From contig JBIQIY010000002.1 of assembly GCA_044507775.1 (NCBI GenBank), positions 276,544 to 340,543 on the forward strand: a stretch of DNA of 64,000 nt. Direction: 5' to 3'. Within the stretch, counting starts at the first letter, position 1; the number at the start of each line of letters is the position of its first letter. This document shows, one piece after another, positions 36,006 through 43,793 of this stretch. The position numbers and the translations under genes were made by a program. Under the pieces are notes generated by a model. The model made no database searches, was not told where the DNA came from, and worked only from the letters and a program-made list of their open reading frames with translations. The stretch is from Chryseosolibacter sp044507775 (lineage in GTDB: Bacteria > Bacteroidota > Bacteroidia > Cytophagales > Cyclobacteriaceae).

Positions 36006-37181
36006 CTAATTCAACAATTCATAAATTCCTGCGACGCCCTGCCCTCCGCCAACGCAGGCGGTGACCAGGCCGTACTTCTTCTTTTGCCTGCGCAGCTCAT
36101 TAAACAACTGGACCGAGAGCCGCGCGCCCGACGACCCCAACGGGTGGCCTACTGCAATCGCTCCGCCGTTTAGATTGAGCTTCGACTGGTCGATGCCCAG
36201 TTCCCGAATGACGGCCAGCGACTGCGCAGCGAAGGCCTCATTCAACTCAATCAGATCGATATCCTGCAATTTCATGTCGGCCAGCTTCAGCGCCTTAGGC
36301 ACGGCCGCCACAGGCCCAATACCCATTATCCGGGGATCGACACCGCCAACCGCATAACTCACCATGCGCGCAACGGGCTTAAGGTTCAATTGCTTTACCA
36401 TCCTCTCCGACATCACCGCCACAAATGCTGCGCCATCAGATGTCTGTGAAGAGTTCCCCGCAGTCACAGTACCGCCGACCGCAAAAACCGGTTTCAGCTT
36501 TGCGAGCGCCTCCACGGTTGTGTCGGCGCGTATACCCTCATCCGTGTCGACAACAAACTCCCGCGTCTTCTTCTTTCCACTCTCATCAACATAAATTTCC
36601 TTAACGGTGATCGGCACCGTCTCGTCCCTGAACTTGCCTGACTTCACCGCCGCCGCTGCCTTCATGTGTGAATGGTAGGCGAACTCATCCTGGTCCTGCC
36701 GCGAAACTTTATACTCTTTAGCCACCTCCTCAGCGGTGAGTCCCATACTGGTGTAGTAAGCCGGGTTGTCCTTTGCAATTGTATAATTCAAGGCAGTCTT
36801 CCATCCCATGACGGGTACGAGTGACATGGATTCCGTCCCGCCCGCGATAATCACATCCGCTTGCCGCGCGTGGATGCGTGCACAGGCGATCTGGATCGCT
36901 TCTATTCCCGATCCGCAATAGCGGTTGATGACCATGCCCGGCACATCTTTTCCCAGCGCGAGCAGCGAGATCATCCGTCCCATCTGCATACCCTGTTCGG
37001 CTTCCTGCACAGCGTTTCCCACAATAAGGTCATCGACCATATTGTTTTCCAATCCAGGAATAGATTTCACGAGATGTTTGATCACATCCGACGCAAGGTC
37101 GTCCGGCCTTACAAACCGGAAGCCGCCTCGCTTTGCTTTACCTACCGCGGTTCTGAAACCCGCTACTACATATGCTTCCAT
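36006..37181 (-). CDS. fadA: Acetyl-CoA acyltransferase (3-ketoacyl-CoA thiolase)
   Basis: A 391-residue thiolase that cleaves 3-ketoacyl-CoA to acetyl-CoA and a shortened acyl-CoA. Nucleophile Cys89 lies in NRYCGSG; the other active-site residues are in AVGHPLGSSGARL (His) and TACVGGGQG (Cys). Length is normal. Its start codon lies directly beside the left arm of the inverted repeat that bounds the four-helix-bundle unit, so its native ribosome-binding region is probably changed by that insertion. Confidence 0.95.
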   Translation of the reverse strand: MEAYVVAGFRTAVGKAKRGGFRFVRPDDLASDVIKHLVKSIPGLENNMVDDLIVGNAVQEAEQGMQMGRMISLLALGKDVPGMVINRYCGSGIEAIQIACARIHARQADVIIAGGTESMSLVPVMGWKTALNYTIAKDNPAYYTSMGLTAEEVAKEYKVSRQDQDEFAYHSHMKAAAAVKSGKFRDETVPITVKEIYVDESGKKKTREFVVDTDEGIRADTTVEALAKLKPVFAVGGTVTAGNSSQTSDGAAFVAVMSERMVKQLNLKPVARMVSYAVGGVDPRIMGIGPVAAVPKALKLADMKLQDIDLIELNEAFAAQSLAVIRELGIDQSKLNLNGGAIAVGHPLGSSGARLSVQLFNELRRQKKKYGLVTACVGGGQGVAGIYELLN

Positions 37182-37182
37182 A

Positions 37183-37222
37183 AATTAATGTTTTCAATTG
37201 TTCAATTCTTCAGTTGACAATT
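37183..37222 (+). repeat. Left arm of the 40-base inverted repeat
   Basis: The arm matches the complement of 37789-37828 at 37 of 40 positions. It forms its own hairpin: AATTGTTCAA (37196-37205) pairs with TTGACAATT (37214-37222) with one bulged base, leaving the loop TTCTTCAG. Confidence 0.85.
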
Positions 37223-37266
37223 TCTTTATCTGCTACTTCTATCGGATAGTTCAATCTTTCCGCGGT

Positions 37267-37725
37267 CTAATGATTCTTTCTCTCTCCACTATTGTCAGAT
37301 AGCCCCGGCTTTCCGCGGCTTATTGTTCTTTGTCCCAATTTTTTCAATGGCGCTTTGCGCTGATATTTCTCCGGATGCTCAATCATGTGATTCAGCAATT
37401 GCCCCACTTCTGTTGCTTGTGATTCAAGTCTGGTCCAGGTATCGTTAACGATATACTTACACGCAAGCGAGAAGTCCAGGTTGACGCGTGTTTCCGTGTT
37501 TTCGCTATCTGCATCCGAGGTCTTATTGACAAAAAATCCTTCGTATTGCCTCTTTCTATACGCCTCACCAATACACGAGCAAACCGAACGCGAGGATCGT
37601 CGCATCTGGTCAGTAAGCGAATACTTTTCTTCTTTGGGAAACCTCTTAGTTATCTCAAAAACTTCCATCGCCAGGGCAAACGCCTTTTTGTAAACGGTAA
37701 GATTTCTAAAATTATCTGCTGCCAT
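37267..37725 (-). CDS. Four-helix-bundle protein (S23 / 23S rRNA IVP family)
   Basis: A 152-residue protein. The segment FRNLTVYKKAFALAMEVFEITKRFPKEEKYSL followed by QMRRSSRSVCSCIGEAYRKR is the signature of the family annotated as four helix bundle or S23 proteins, first seen in intervening sequences of Leptospira 23S rRNA and related to the Avd protein of diversity-generating retroelements. The core is about 115 residues; a basic tail of about 30 (QRKAPLKKLGQRTISRGK) follows. The fold binds nucleic acid in Avd. It lies inside inverted repeats between fadN and fadA, same strand. A near-consensus -7 element (TATGTTTC) precedes it, so it may have its own promoter. Confidence 0.88.
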   Translation of the reverse strand: MAADNFRNLTVYKKAFALAMEVFEITKRFPKEEKYSLTDQMRRSSRSVCSCIGEAYRKRQYEGFFVNKTSDADSENTETRVNLDFSLACKYIVNDTWTRLESQATEVGQLLNHMIEHPEKYQRKAPLKKLGQRTISRGKPGLSDNSGERKNH

Positions 37726-37788
37726 AATAGAGAGGGTTTATATGAAACATAGATGACTTCAGTTGCTTCTACACATTCTCGGCGAGCC

Positions 37789-37828
37789 AATTGTCAACTG
37801 CATAATTGAACAATTGAAAAAATTAATT
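37789..37828 (-). repeat. Right arm of the 40-base inverted repeat
   Basis: This inverted copy of the left arm overlaps the stop codon of fadN (37823-37825). Its hairpin has the same stem, and the loop reads TTATGCAG (on the complementary strand); two of the three arm differences lie in this loop. Confidence 0.85.
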
Positions 37829-40222
37829 CCTCAACGGTTTCCCCCCCGTCAATATAGCCTGAATCCTCTCGAGCGTCTTCTTCTCTCCACAGAGTGAAAC
37901 AAAGGCTTCGCGTTCGAGGTCGAGGAGGTATTGTTCGGTCACTTCCTGGGCTGCGGTGAGGTCTCCTCCGCACATGACATTCGCGATCTTGTTTGCAATC
38001 TTGGCATCGTGATCGGAGATGTAGTTGCCCATGCGCATGCCGTGAACGCCTGCCATAAACAGGGCCATGCCTGTGCGTCCCTGTACCCGAATGTTCTTTG
38101 CCTGCTGTGGCATGGTGTATCCCGCTTCCGACAACTCGATGGCGGCCTTCTTTCCATCCGAGATCTGGCGATCGCGGTTCATGGACACGCGATCAAACGG
38201 TCGGAGTATGTTCATCTCACGCGCTTCCTCGGCTGACAACGCCACCTTGGCGGTCGCGATATTCATGAAGGCATTTTGGAGGGCGTTCAACTCTACGTCA
38301 CCTTCCTGATACCGTTCGCTCACCCTCTTTGTTAACTCTTTCGTTCCACCGCCGCCGGGTATAAGGCCAACGCCCACCTCGACCAAACCGATGTAGGTCT
38401 CCGCGGTGGCCTGCGCAAGGTCCGCGTGCAGTGTCATCTCGCAACCTCCGCCGAGCGTCCTTCCCTGAGGACAGACCACCACGGGAATAGAAGAGTACCG
38501 CAGTCGCATCGTAGAATTCTGGAATGCGCGAACCATAAAATCAAGTTCATCGTAATCCTGCTCGATGGCGTACATGAAAACAAGCCCAAGGTTTGCGCCG
38601 AGCGAAAAATCTGCGCCCTGATGTCCGACGACCAGACCGCGGAAATCCTTTTCTGCAAGGTCAACGGCCTTGTTCAATCCCTCCATGACGGCACTGCCTA
38701 GTGTGTAGCTCTTGCTGTGCCATGAGAAGTTGAGCACCCCATCGCCGAGATCGGTCACCCGGGACTCAGCATTTTTCCACACGACATTATCTGCGAGATT
38801 TTCAAGTATGATGAAGGCGTCCTTTCCGGGGATACGTTTATAGCTCTTCGCAGGGATGTCATAATAGCTGCGCTTGCCGGATTCAACCTTGTAAAAGGAT
38901 TTGTTGCCAGACTGCAACATTTCGTATACCCACTGGTTTGGCTTGTAGCCCGCGGCTTCCATGTCCGCCACCGTCTTTTCCACACCCAAGGCATCCCAGG
39001 TGTCAAAGGGTCCCAGCTCCCAGCCGAACCCCGCGCAGAGCGCATCATCGATCTTGTAAAGTTCGTCAGCGATTTCCGGGATCCGGTTGCTGACGTATTG
39101 AAAAAGTCCGTAGAACGCATCGCGATAAAATTCACCTGCCTTATCCTTGCCGGCTAGTAAAACCTTGAAGCGCTGCCGGAGGTCATCGATGGTTTTGGTA
39201 GTCTCCAGCGTGGCAAACCGCGCTTTGGCCTTTGGCTTGTATTCGAGAGTCTTCAGGTCCAGCGTTAATATCTCCGTTTCACCTTTCGCATTCCGCGTCT
39301 TTTTATAAAATCCCTGACCGGTTTTGTCACCGAGCCATTTGTTCTCTTCGAGTTTCTTGATGACCTCCGGCATCCTGAACATGTCGCGCGCCTCATCGTT
39401 CGGTAGTCCTGCCTGCAGGTTCTGAGCGACTTTGATAAGCGTGTCCAGTCCAACTACATCGGAGGTCCGGAATGTCGCCGACTTCGGCCTGCCAATAACA
39501 GGGCCCGTCAGCTTATCGACTTCGTCGACATTAAGATCGAGCTTCCTCATTGAGTCAACCACCTTCATAATCGCATAGATCCCCACCCGGTTCGCAATAA
39601 AGGCGGGCGTATCCTTGCACAGAACGGTGGTCTTACCCAGAAACAGGTCGCCATAGTGCATGAGAAATGCCACGATCTCAGGATCCGTCTTTGCCGTAGG
39701 AATAATCTCCAGCAACCGCAGGTACCGCGGAGGATTAAAGAAGTGAGTGCCGCAAAAATGCTTTTGAAAATCCTCACTTCTCCCTTCGGCCATCAGGTGA
39801 ATGGGAATACCCGACGTATTGGATGTGATGAGCGTTCCGGGCTTGCGGTGCTTCTCAACCTCATCGTAAACCTTTTTCTTGATGTCCAGGTTTTCAACGA
39901 CCACCTCAATTGTCCAATCGCAATCCTTGATGCGCGCCATGTCATCGGTGAAGTTGCCGAGCTTCACACGCGAAGCAAATTTCTTGCTGAACAGCGGGGC
40001 AGGGTTGGACTTAACAGCGGCATCAAAAGACGATTGTACAATCCGGTTTTTTACTGCGGCACTTTCGAGGGTTAGTCCCTTCTTCTTTTCCTCATCGGTC
40101 AGCTCGCGGGGAGCAATGTCCAGCAACAGGACGTCGAGACCGATGTTGGCGAAATGACAGGCGATTCGCGAGCCCATTATTCCGGAGCCCAGTACTGCAA
40201 CTTTTCTGATCGTGCGATTCAT
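37823..40222 (-). CDS. fadN: 3-hydroxyacyl-CoA dehydrogenase / enoyl-CoA hydratase (FadN-like)
   Basis: A 799-residue bifunctional beta-oxidation enzyme. The NAD-binding domain comes first (VAVLGSGIMGSRIACHF, 9-25), then the hydroxyacyl-CoA dehydrogenase C-terminal domains (HFFNPPRYLRLLEIIP and KDTPAFIANRVGIYAI), and a crotonase domain at about residues 500-680 (GADFSLGANL, QGRTLGGGCEM, GVGLIPGGGGTKEL). Dehydrogenase first and hydratase second is the FadN order, opposite to E. coli FadB. It is the first structural gene after marR, 25 bases away. Its stop codon lies within the inverted-repeat arm. Confidence 0.93.
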   Translation of the reverse strand: MNRTIRKVAVLGSGIMGSRIACHFANIGLDVLLLDIAPRELTDEEKKKGLTLESAAVKNRIVQSSFDAAVKSNPAPLFSKKFASRVKLGNFTDDMARIKDCDWTIEVVVENLDIKKKVYDEVEKHRKPGTLITSNTSGIPIHLMAEGRSEDFQKHFCGTHFFNPPRYLRLLEIIPTAKTDPEIVAFLMHYGDLFLGKTTVLCKDTPAFIANRVGIYAIMKVVDSMRKLDLNVDEVDKLTGPVIGRPKSATFRTSDVVGLDTLIKVAQNLQAGLPNDEARDMFRMPEVIKKLEENKWLGDKTGQGFYKKTRNAKGETEILTLDLKTLEYKPKAKARFATLETTKTIDDLRQRFKVLLAGKDKAGEFYRDAFYGLFQYVSNRIPEIADELYKIDDALCAGFGWELGPFDTWDALGVEKTVADMEAAGYKPNQWVYEMLQSGNKSFYKVESGKRSYYDIPAKSYKRIPGKDAFIILENLADNVVWKNAESRVTDLGDGVLNFSWHSKSYTLGSAVMEGLNKAVDLAEKDFRGLVVGHQGADFSLGANLGLVFMYAIEQDYDELDFMVRAFQNSTMRLRYSSIPVVVCPQGRTLGGGCEMTLHADLAQATAETYIGLVEVGVGLIPGGGGTKELTKRVSERYQEGDVELNALQNAFMNIATAKVALSAEEAREMNILRPFDRVSMNRDRQISDGKKAAIELSEAGYTMPQQAKNIRVQGRTGMALFMAGVHGMRMGNYISDHDAKIANKIANVMCGGDLTAAQEVTEQYLLDLEREAFVSLCGEKKTLERIQAILTGGKPLRN

Positions 40223-40247
40223 GGTGTGGTTATACCGTTGGTATCAG

Positions 40248-40685
40248 TTATTTTGGTAAAAGGTTATTCCTCTCAATGATCTTTTGAATGTCCTGCAAGA
40301 CTTCGAAAAAGGTGTCGAGCTTTCGATCGTCGATCTGGTTTCTTACTGCCTCATTAAAACGCAGAACCGTGTCCCGCGATTTCTCCTTTTTCTTCTTCCC
40401 TTCCCGCGTGAGCACAATTCGCACCATGCGTTTATCGGAAGGGTCCGCTTCTCTGTAAATCAACCCCTTTTCTTCCATCGTCTTCAGCAGGCGCGACAGA
40501 CTTCTGGCTTCGAGTCCCATGAGCGGTGCGATCTTCGTAGCCGGCGTGCCGTCGGAATGAACGTTCAACAGCACAAAGCCCATTGACATAGTGATGCTGT
40601 GTTTTGCAGCCTGCTGATTATACATACGGGCAATCGCATGCCAGGCAGCTTTTATGACGTAGTCGACGGTTTCTTCGCGGCGCAT
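40248..40685 (-). CDS. MarR-family transcriptional regulator
   Basis: A 145-residue winged-helix regulator. The DNA-binding part reads TPATKIAPLMGLEARSLSRLLKTMEEKGLIYREADPSDKRMVRIVLTREG, with the characteristic D-x-R (DKRMV) wing. MarR proteins are dimers that release DNA on binding small ligands. It is the first gene of the fad operon, so it probably controls beta-oxidation, perhaps with fatty acyl-CoA as ligand; that is inferred from context. Its likely promoter shows TACCTTCG (one mismatch to TAnnTTTG) shortly before the start. Confidence 0.9.
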   Translation of the reverse strand: MRREETVDYVIKAAWHAIARMYNQQAAKHSITMSMGFVLLNVHSDGTPATKIAPLMGLEARSLSRLLKTMEEKGLIYREADPSDKRMVRIVLTREGKKKKEKSRDTVLRFNEAVRNQIDDRKLDTFFEVLQDIQKIIERNNLLPK

Positions 40686-40825
40686 CCCGGGTTCTTTTCA
40701 GGGAAAACGAAGGTAATTAAATTTGTTATGCATGCAGAGTACTTTGAAGAAATATTTTTCCTCCGATTTCCCGATTTGACAGCATCCGGATGATCCTCAA
40801 CCGTCGTCTTATCGGAAACATCCAA

Positions 40826-42595
40826 TCAGAAAATGGAGACCCGCCTTCTGTAGGTTTTCACTGTTCCATCCGCGTCGAAGACTTCGAACCACACCATATA
40901 ATAGCCCGTTCCGGCAGCACTGCCGTCCTGCCGATCGCCGTCCCATCGAAAAAACCCTTCCGTACCCAGGAGTTCGTTCGCCGCCAGTTGTCGCACCGTT
41001 CGACCTTGCTGGTCGTATACCCGGACGTTCGCAACAAACCCACCCCGCTGGAACCTGTACAGGATTCGCGCAAAGTCATTTTGATACACGTGCAGGCGGA
41101 TGATCTCCGGTTCCACGGTCACCGGCCCATCACCAGAAAATACATCCGACCTGACGTTCGAGTTGACATAACCCGGAGTAGCGAACCCCGAAGCCGAGCT
41201 TGCGGAAGCCCAGTTGGACCCCTCAAGCCCGGAGGTGTGCGCGGCAATTCTCTCGAGCGAAATCCCCTCATCCTCCTGCACAAAAGGGCTGTGCATCTTG
41301 TCAGAATAATAAATTGAATCGATCAGACTGCCTTTCTCATCTACCAACGCAACTGATCCCTCGTCGTCATTCAATGGTGGTATCGCCGTTTCCACAACAG
41401 AAGCTTCAACGGTGGAGATGTACTCACCCTTTAGCACATTCCGTTTGCTGGTAAATACCTTGAAGTCCCCGGGATATAGCAGCGCGGGTTGTGAAGTCGC
41501 TATAGTCTCGCTCTTGCCCGAGCCCGTGAGGGCATTGCGGACCGACCAGTTTTGCACGTCGATCACTTTTGCTGAGCGGTTAAAGACCTCCACAAAATCG
41601 ACACCTGTTGGACGCGGATTAAACAACACTTCATTGACGACAATGTCACCCGCCTCCGCAGCTTCAGGCAAAACAAAGGAGGCCCTCGAAAATTCTTCCT
41701 GAATCGGGTTTCCCGGGCAATCATAAATCCCCCTAACGGTTATCGTGTAGGCCTCACTCCGAATGATCGGCTCAGACAGAACTACCTTCAACGCAGAGTG
41801 AGCGTCATCAAAAAATTTCACGGACGATATTTCTATCGAAGGCTGTATTATGAAGGAGGATAACGGTGGTGTGACCGCATCCAGTTTCTCGTTAAACCGG
41901 ATGATGATCAACAGCGAATCCATCGCAATTGCTTCCAGTATCCTGGGCCCCATGTTGTCGGGTTTATGAGCGTGCACGGAATTTTCCTGTCCCGGAGTTC
42001 CTCCGGACGCGGCTGTCGCGGCAACCCAGTTTTCTGCATCCTCACAGATATTCTGCGGGTCGATCAGTTCGAGCGACCATCCTCCTTCGGATTTTCCGGG
42101 ATCGCGATACCATGCCTGAGAATATTTCAGGGAATCAATCAAATTACCTTCTGCGTCGCGCAGGACAATGACGTCGCCGGCGTTATTCAGAGACGGAAAG
42201 GATGAAACACCTAATGTGTTTGAAGGCATGTTAAATTGCGCAGCACCACTGGCCGCCGTAACGATTGCGTATCCGCCGGGCGGCAAGATGAAAGAGGGTA
42301 GCGTCGTAGAAATTACTGCGTCGGAAAAAGTCCAGCCTCGGAGATCGGCCGGTTTTACTGTGCGATTGTACAGCTCGACAAACTCGACGTCGGGCAATCC
42401 AAGCTGCGGACTGGGGTCAGCCAGGATCTCGGAGAAGACAACGTCCCGGTAGGAATATAAAACGCTGGCGGGAGGATCGTCGGTCTGAGCGGAAGCTGCC
42501 TGAAGTGTAATCAGAAAACCTGTTACCAGGACCGGAAACGTTTTCAACGCAAACCCGTGAACGGGTTTGCAGGATATTTTACGAGCAAAATGCAT
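40826..42595 (-). CDS. Secreted protein with two lamin-tail domains
   Basis: A 589-residue exported protein. The hydrophobic core KTFPVLVTGFLITLQAASAQ is a signal peptide. Two lamin-tail domains follow (VVFSEILADPSPQLGLPDVEFVELYN and IVVNEVLFNPRPTGVDFVEVFNRS), separated by an SbsA/Big-like domain (ITVRGIYDCPGNPIQEE). The C-terminus (VRVYDQQGRTVRQLAANE, WDGDRQDGSAAGTGYYMVWFEV) resembles FlgD-like or type IX secretion sorting domains. I start at the ATG at 42595; a TTG at 42547 (KTFPVLVTG) would give a tighter signal peptide and place a perfect hairpin in the leader. It is divergent from asd and may be a surface protein. Confidence 0.8.
   Translation of the reverse strand: MHFARKISCKPVHGFALKTFPVLVTGFLITLQAASAQTDDPPASVLYSYRDVVFSEILADPSPQLGLPDVEFVELYNRTVKPADLRGWTFSDAVISTTLPSFILPPGGYAIVTAASGAAQFNMPSNTLGVSSFPSLNNAGDVIVLRDAEGNLIDSLKYSQAWYRDPGKSEGGWSLELIDPQNICEDAENWVAATAASGGTPGQENSVHAHKPDNMGPRILEAIAMDSLLIIIRFNEKLDAVTPPLSSFIIQPSIEISSVKFFDDAHSALKVVLSEPIIRSEAYTITVRGIYDCPGNPIQEEFSRASFVLPEAAEAGDIVVNEVLFNPRPTGVDFVEVFNRSAKVIDVQNWSVRNALTGSGKSETIATSQPALLYPGDFKVFTSKRNVLKGEYISTVEASVVETAIPPLNDDEGSVALVDEKGSLIDSIYYSDKMHSPFVQEDEGISLERIAAHTSGLEGSNWASASSASGFATPGYVNSNVRSDVFSGDGPVTVEPEIIRLHVYQNDFARILYRFQRGGFVANVRVYDQQGRTVRQLAANELLGTEGFFRWDGDRQDGSAAGTGYYMVWFEVFDADGTVKTYRRRVSIF
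42549..42570. repeat. Perfect 10-bp hairpin at the 5' end of the lamin-tail gene
   Basis: GCAAACCCGT and ACGGGTTTGC are separated by only two bases. On the message the hairpin either covers codons 9-16 or, with the TTG start at 42547, ends one base before the start codon. Confidence 0.7.
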
Positions 42596-42614
42596 ATAAG
42601 AGAGGGTATTTGAG

Positions 42615-42622
42615 TACTTTTG
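42615..42622 (+). promoter_or_regulatory. -7 promoter element of asd
   Basis: TACTTTTG matches TAnnTTTG exactly, 20 bases before the asd ATG. No -33 TTTG is found at the normal distance. Confidence 0.5.
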
Positions 42623-42642
42623 CCAGGTTAATATAGACAAAA

Positions 42643-43635
42643 ATGAAACTTGCAGTAGTTGGGGCCACAGGTTTAGTTGGCCAGGAAATTTTGAAAGTGC
42701 TGGAAGAACGCAGTTTTCCATTCACTGAATTGTATCTCGTCGCATCCGCCAGGTCAGTGGGCCAGACCCTAACTTTCAAGGGCAAGGAATATACGATCAG
42801 GGGAATTGAGGAAGTTTGCAAACTTGCACCCGACGTTGCAATCTTTTCCGCAGGTGGCAGCACTTCTTTGGAGTGGGCACCAAAATTCGCGGATGCCGGA
42901 ACAATCGTGATCGACAATTCGTCGGCGTGGCGCATGGATGCCACCAAGAAACTGATCGTACCGGAGATCAATGGTCACGTTCTAACCATCGATGACCGGA
43001 TCATCGCGAATCCAAACTGTTCTACCATTCAGATGGTGCTTGCGCTGGCGCCTCTGCATGTGAAATACAGGCTAAAGAGAATTGTTGTCAGCACGTATCA
43101 ATCCGTGACTGGCACAGGCAAAGACGCCGTACAACAAATGATGGACGAGCGCAAGGGGATAGATGGTCCGAAAGTCTATCCACACCCCATTGACATGAAC
43201 GCCCTTCCGCACATCGATACTTTCCTCGACAACGGTTACACGAAGGAGGAAATGAAAATGGTGAACGAAACCCGCAAGATCATGGAGGACAACACGATCG
43301 CTGTTACTTCAACAACGGTCAGAATACCTTCTGTGGGAGGACACTCCGAAGCCGTGAATGCCGAGTTCCACGAGGATTTCAACATCAGCGAAGTCCGCTC
43401 TGTGCTTGCGAGCACTCCGGGTATCATCGTTCAGGACGATCCGAAAAATAATATCTATCCGATGCCGATCCTTTCCAAGGGTCGCGACGAGGTTTTCGTC
43501 GGTCGTATCCGTCGCGACGAATCTCAACCGCGCACGTTAAATATGTGGATCGTAGCGGACAACCTGCGCAAGGGCGCTGCAACAAATGCCGTTCAGATCG
43601 CGGAATTCATGTTGGAAAAAAGCCTCGTATACTAG
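42643..43635 (+). CDS. asd: Aspartate-semialdehyde dehydrogenase
   Basis: A 330-residue enzyme that reduces aspartyl phosphate to aspartate semialdehyde, the branch point to lysine/diaminopimelate, methionine and threonine. The NADP-binding start is VVGATGLVGQEILKVLEER; the nucleophile Cys126 is in NPNCSTIQ; the conserved SAGGSTS and PHIDTFLDNGYTKEE segments are intact. It stands alone, with a -7 element in front and a strong terminator behind. Confidence 0.96.
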   Translation: MKLAVVGATGLVGQEILKVLEERSFPFTELYLVASARSVGQTLTFKGKEYTIRGIEEVCKLAPDVAIFSAGGSTSLEWAPKFADAGTIVIDNSSAWRMDATKKLIVPEINGHVLTIDDRIIANPNCSTIQMVLALAPLHVKYRLKRIVVSTYQSVTGTGKDAVQQMMDERKGIDGPKVYPHPIDMNALPHIDTFLDNGYTKEEMKMVNETRKIMEDNTIAVTSTTVRIPSVGGHSEAVNAEFHEDFNISEVRSVLASTPGIIVQDDPKNNIYPMPILSKGRDEVFVGRIRRDESQPRTLNMWIVADNLRKGAATNAVQIAEFMLEKSLVY

Positions 43636-43654
43636 TTAGACTTAATCCTCTTGG

Positions 43655-43692
43655 AGCCGGGCTTTTTTTCAAATAAACCGCCCGGCTTTTTC
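43655..43692 (+). terminator. Rho-independent terminator of asd
   Basis: An 8-bp perfect stem, AGCCGGGC (43655-43662) with GCCCGGCT (43680-43687), encloses a 17-base T-rich loop and is followed by TTTTTC. Confidence 0.85.
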
Positions 43693-43756
43693 ATGCATAA
43701 TATAGCCGGTAATGACTGTCCGCCGCCAGGAACTGAATCGATAACCCAACCGGCGT

Positions 43757-43764
43757 TATTTTTG
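43757..43764 (+). promoter_or_regulatory. -7 promoter element of the DUF4382 gene
   Basis: TATTTTTG is an exact TAnnTTTG match 29 bases before the ATG at 43794. Confidence 0.45.
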
Positions 43765-43793
43765 GTACGACAACCCAAAAAAGTCGAACTGTT

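Larger units (their letters stand above)
37183..37828. mobile_element. Putative 646-bp element: inverted repeats around a four-helix-bundle gene
   Basis: Two 40-base arms (37183-37222 and 37789-37828) are inverted copies with three mismatches. They enclose one gene for an S23/IVP-type four-helix-bundle protein and little else. The outermost AATTAAT occurs as a direct repeat at both ends (37183-37189 and 37821-37827), which could be a 7-base target duplication, although it is nearly self-complementary. The unit splits a conserved fadN-fadA gene pair: its right end covers the fadN stop codon and its left end touches the fadA start. No transposase is inside, so movement would have to be by an enzyme encoded elsewhere. 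That it is mobile is inference. Confidence 0.6.
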
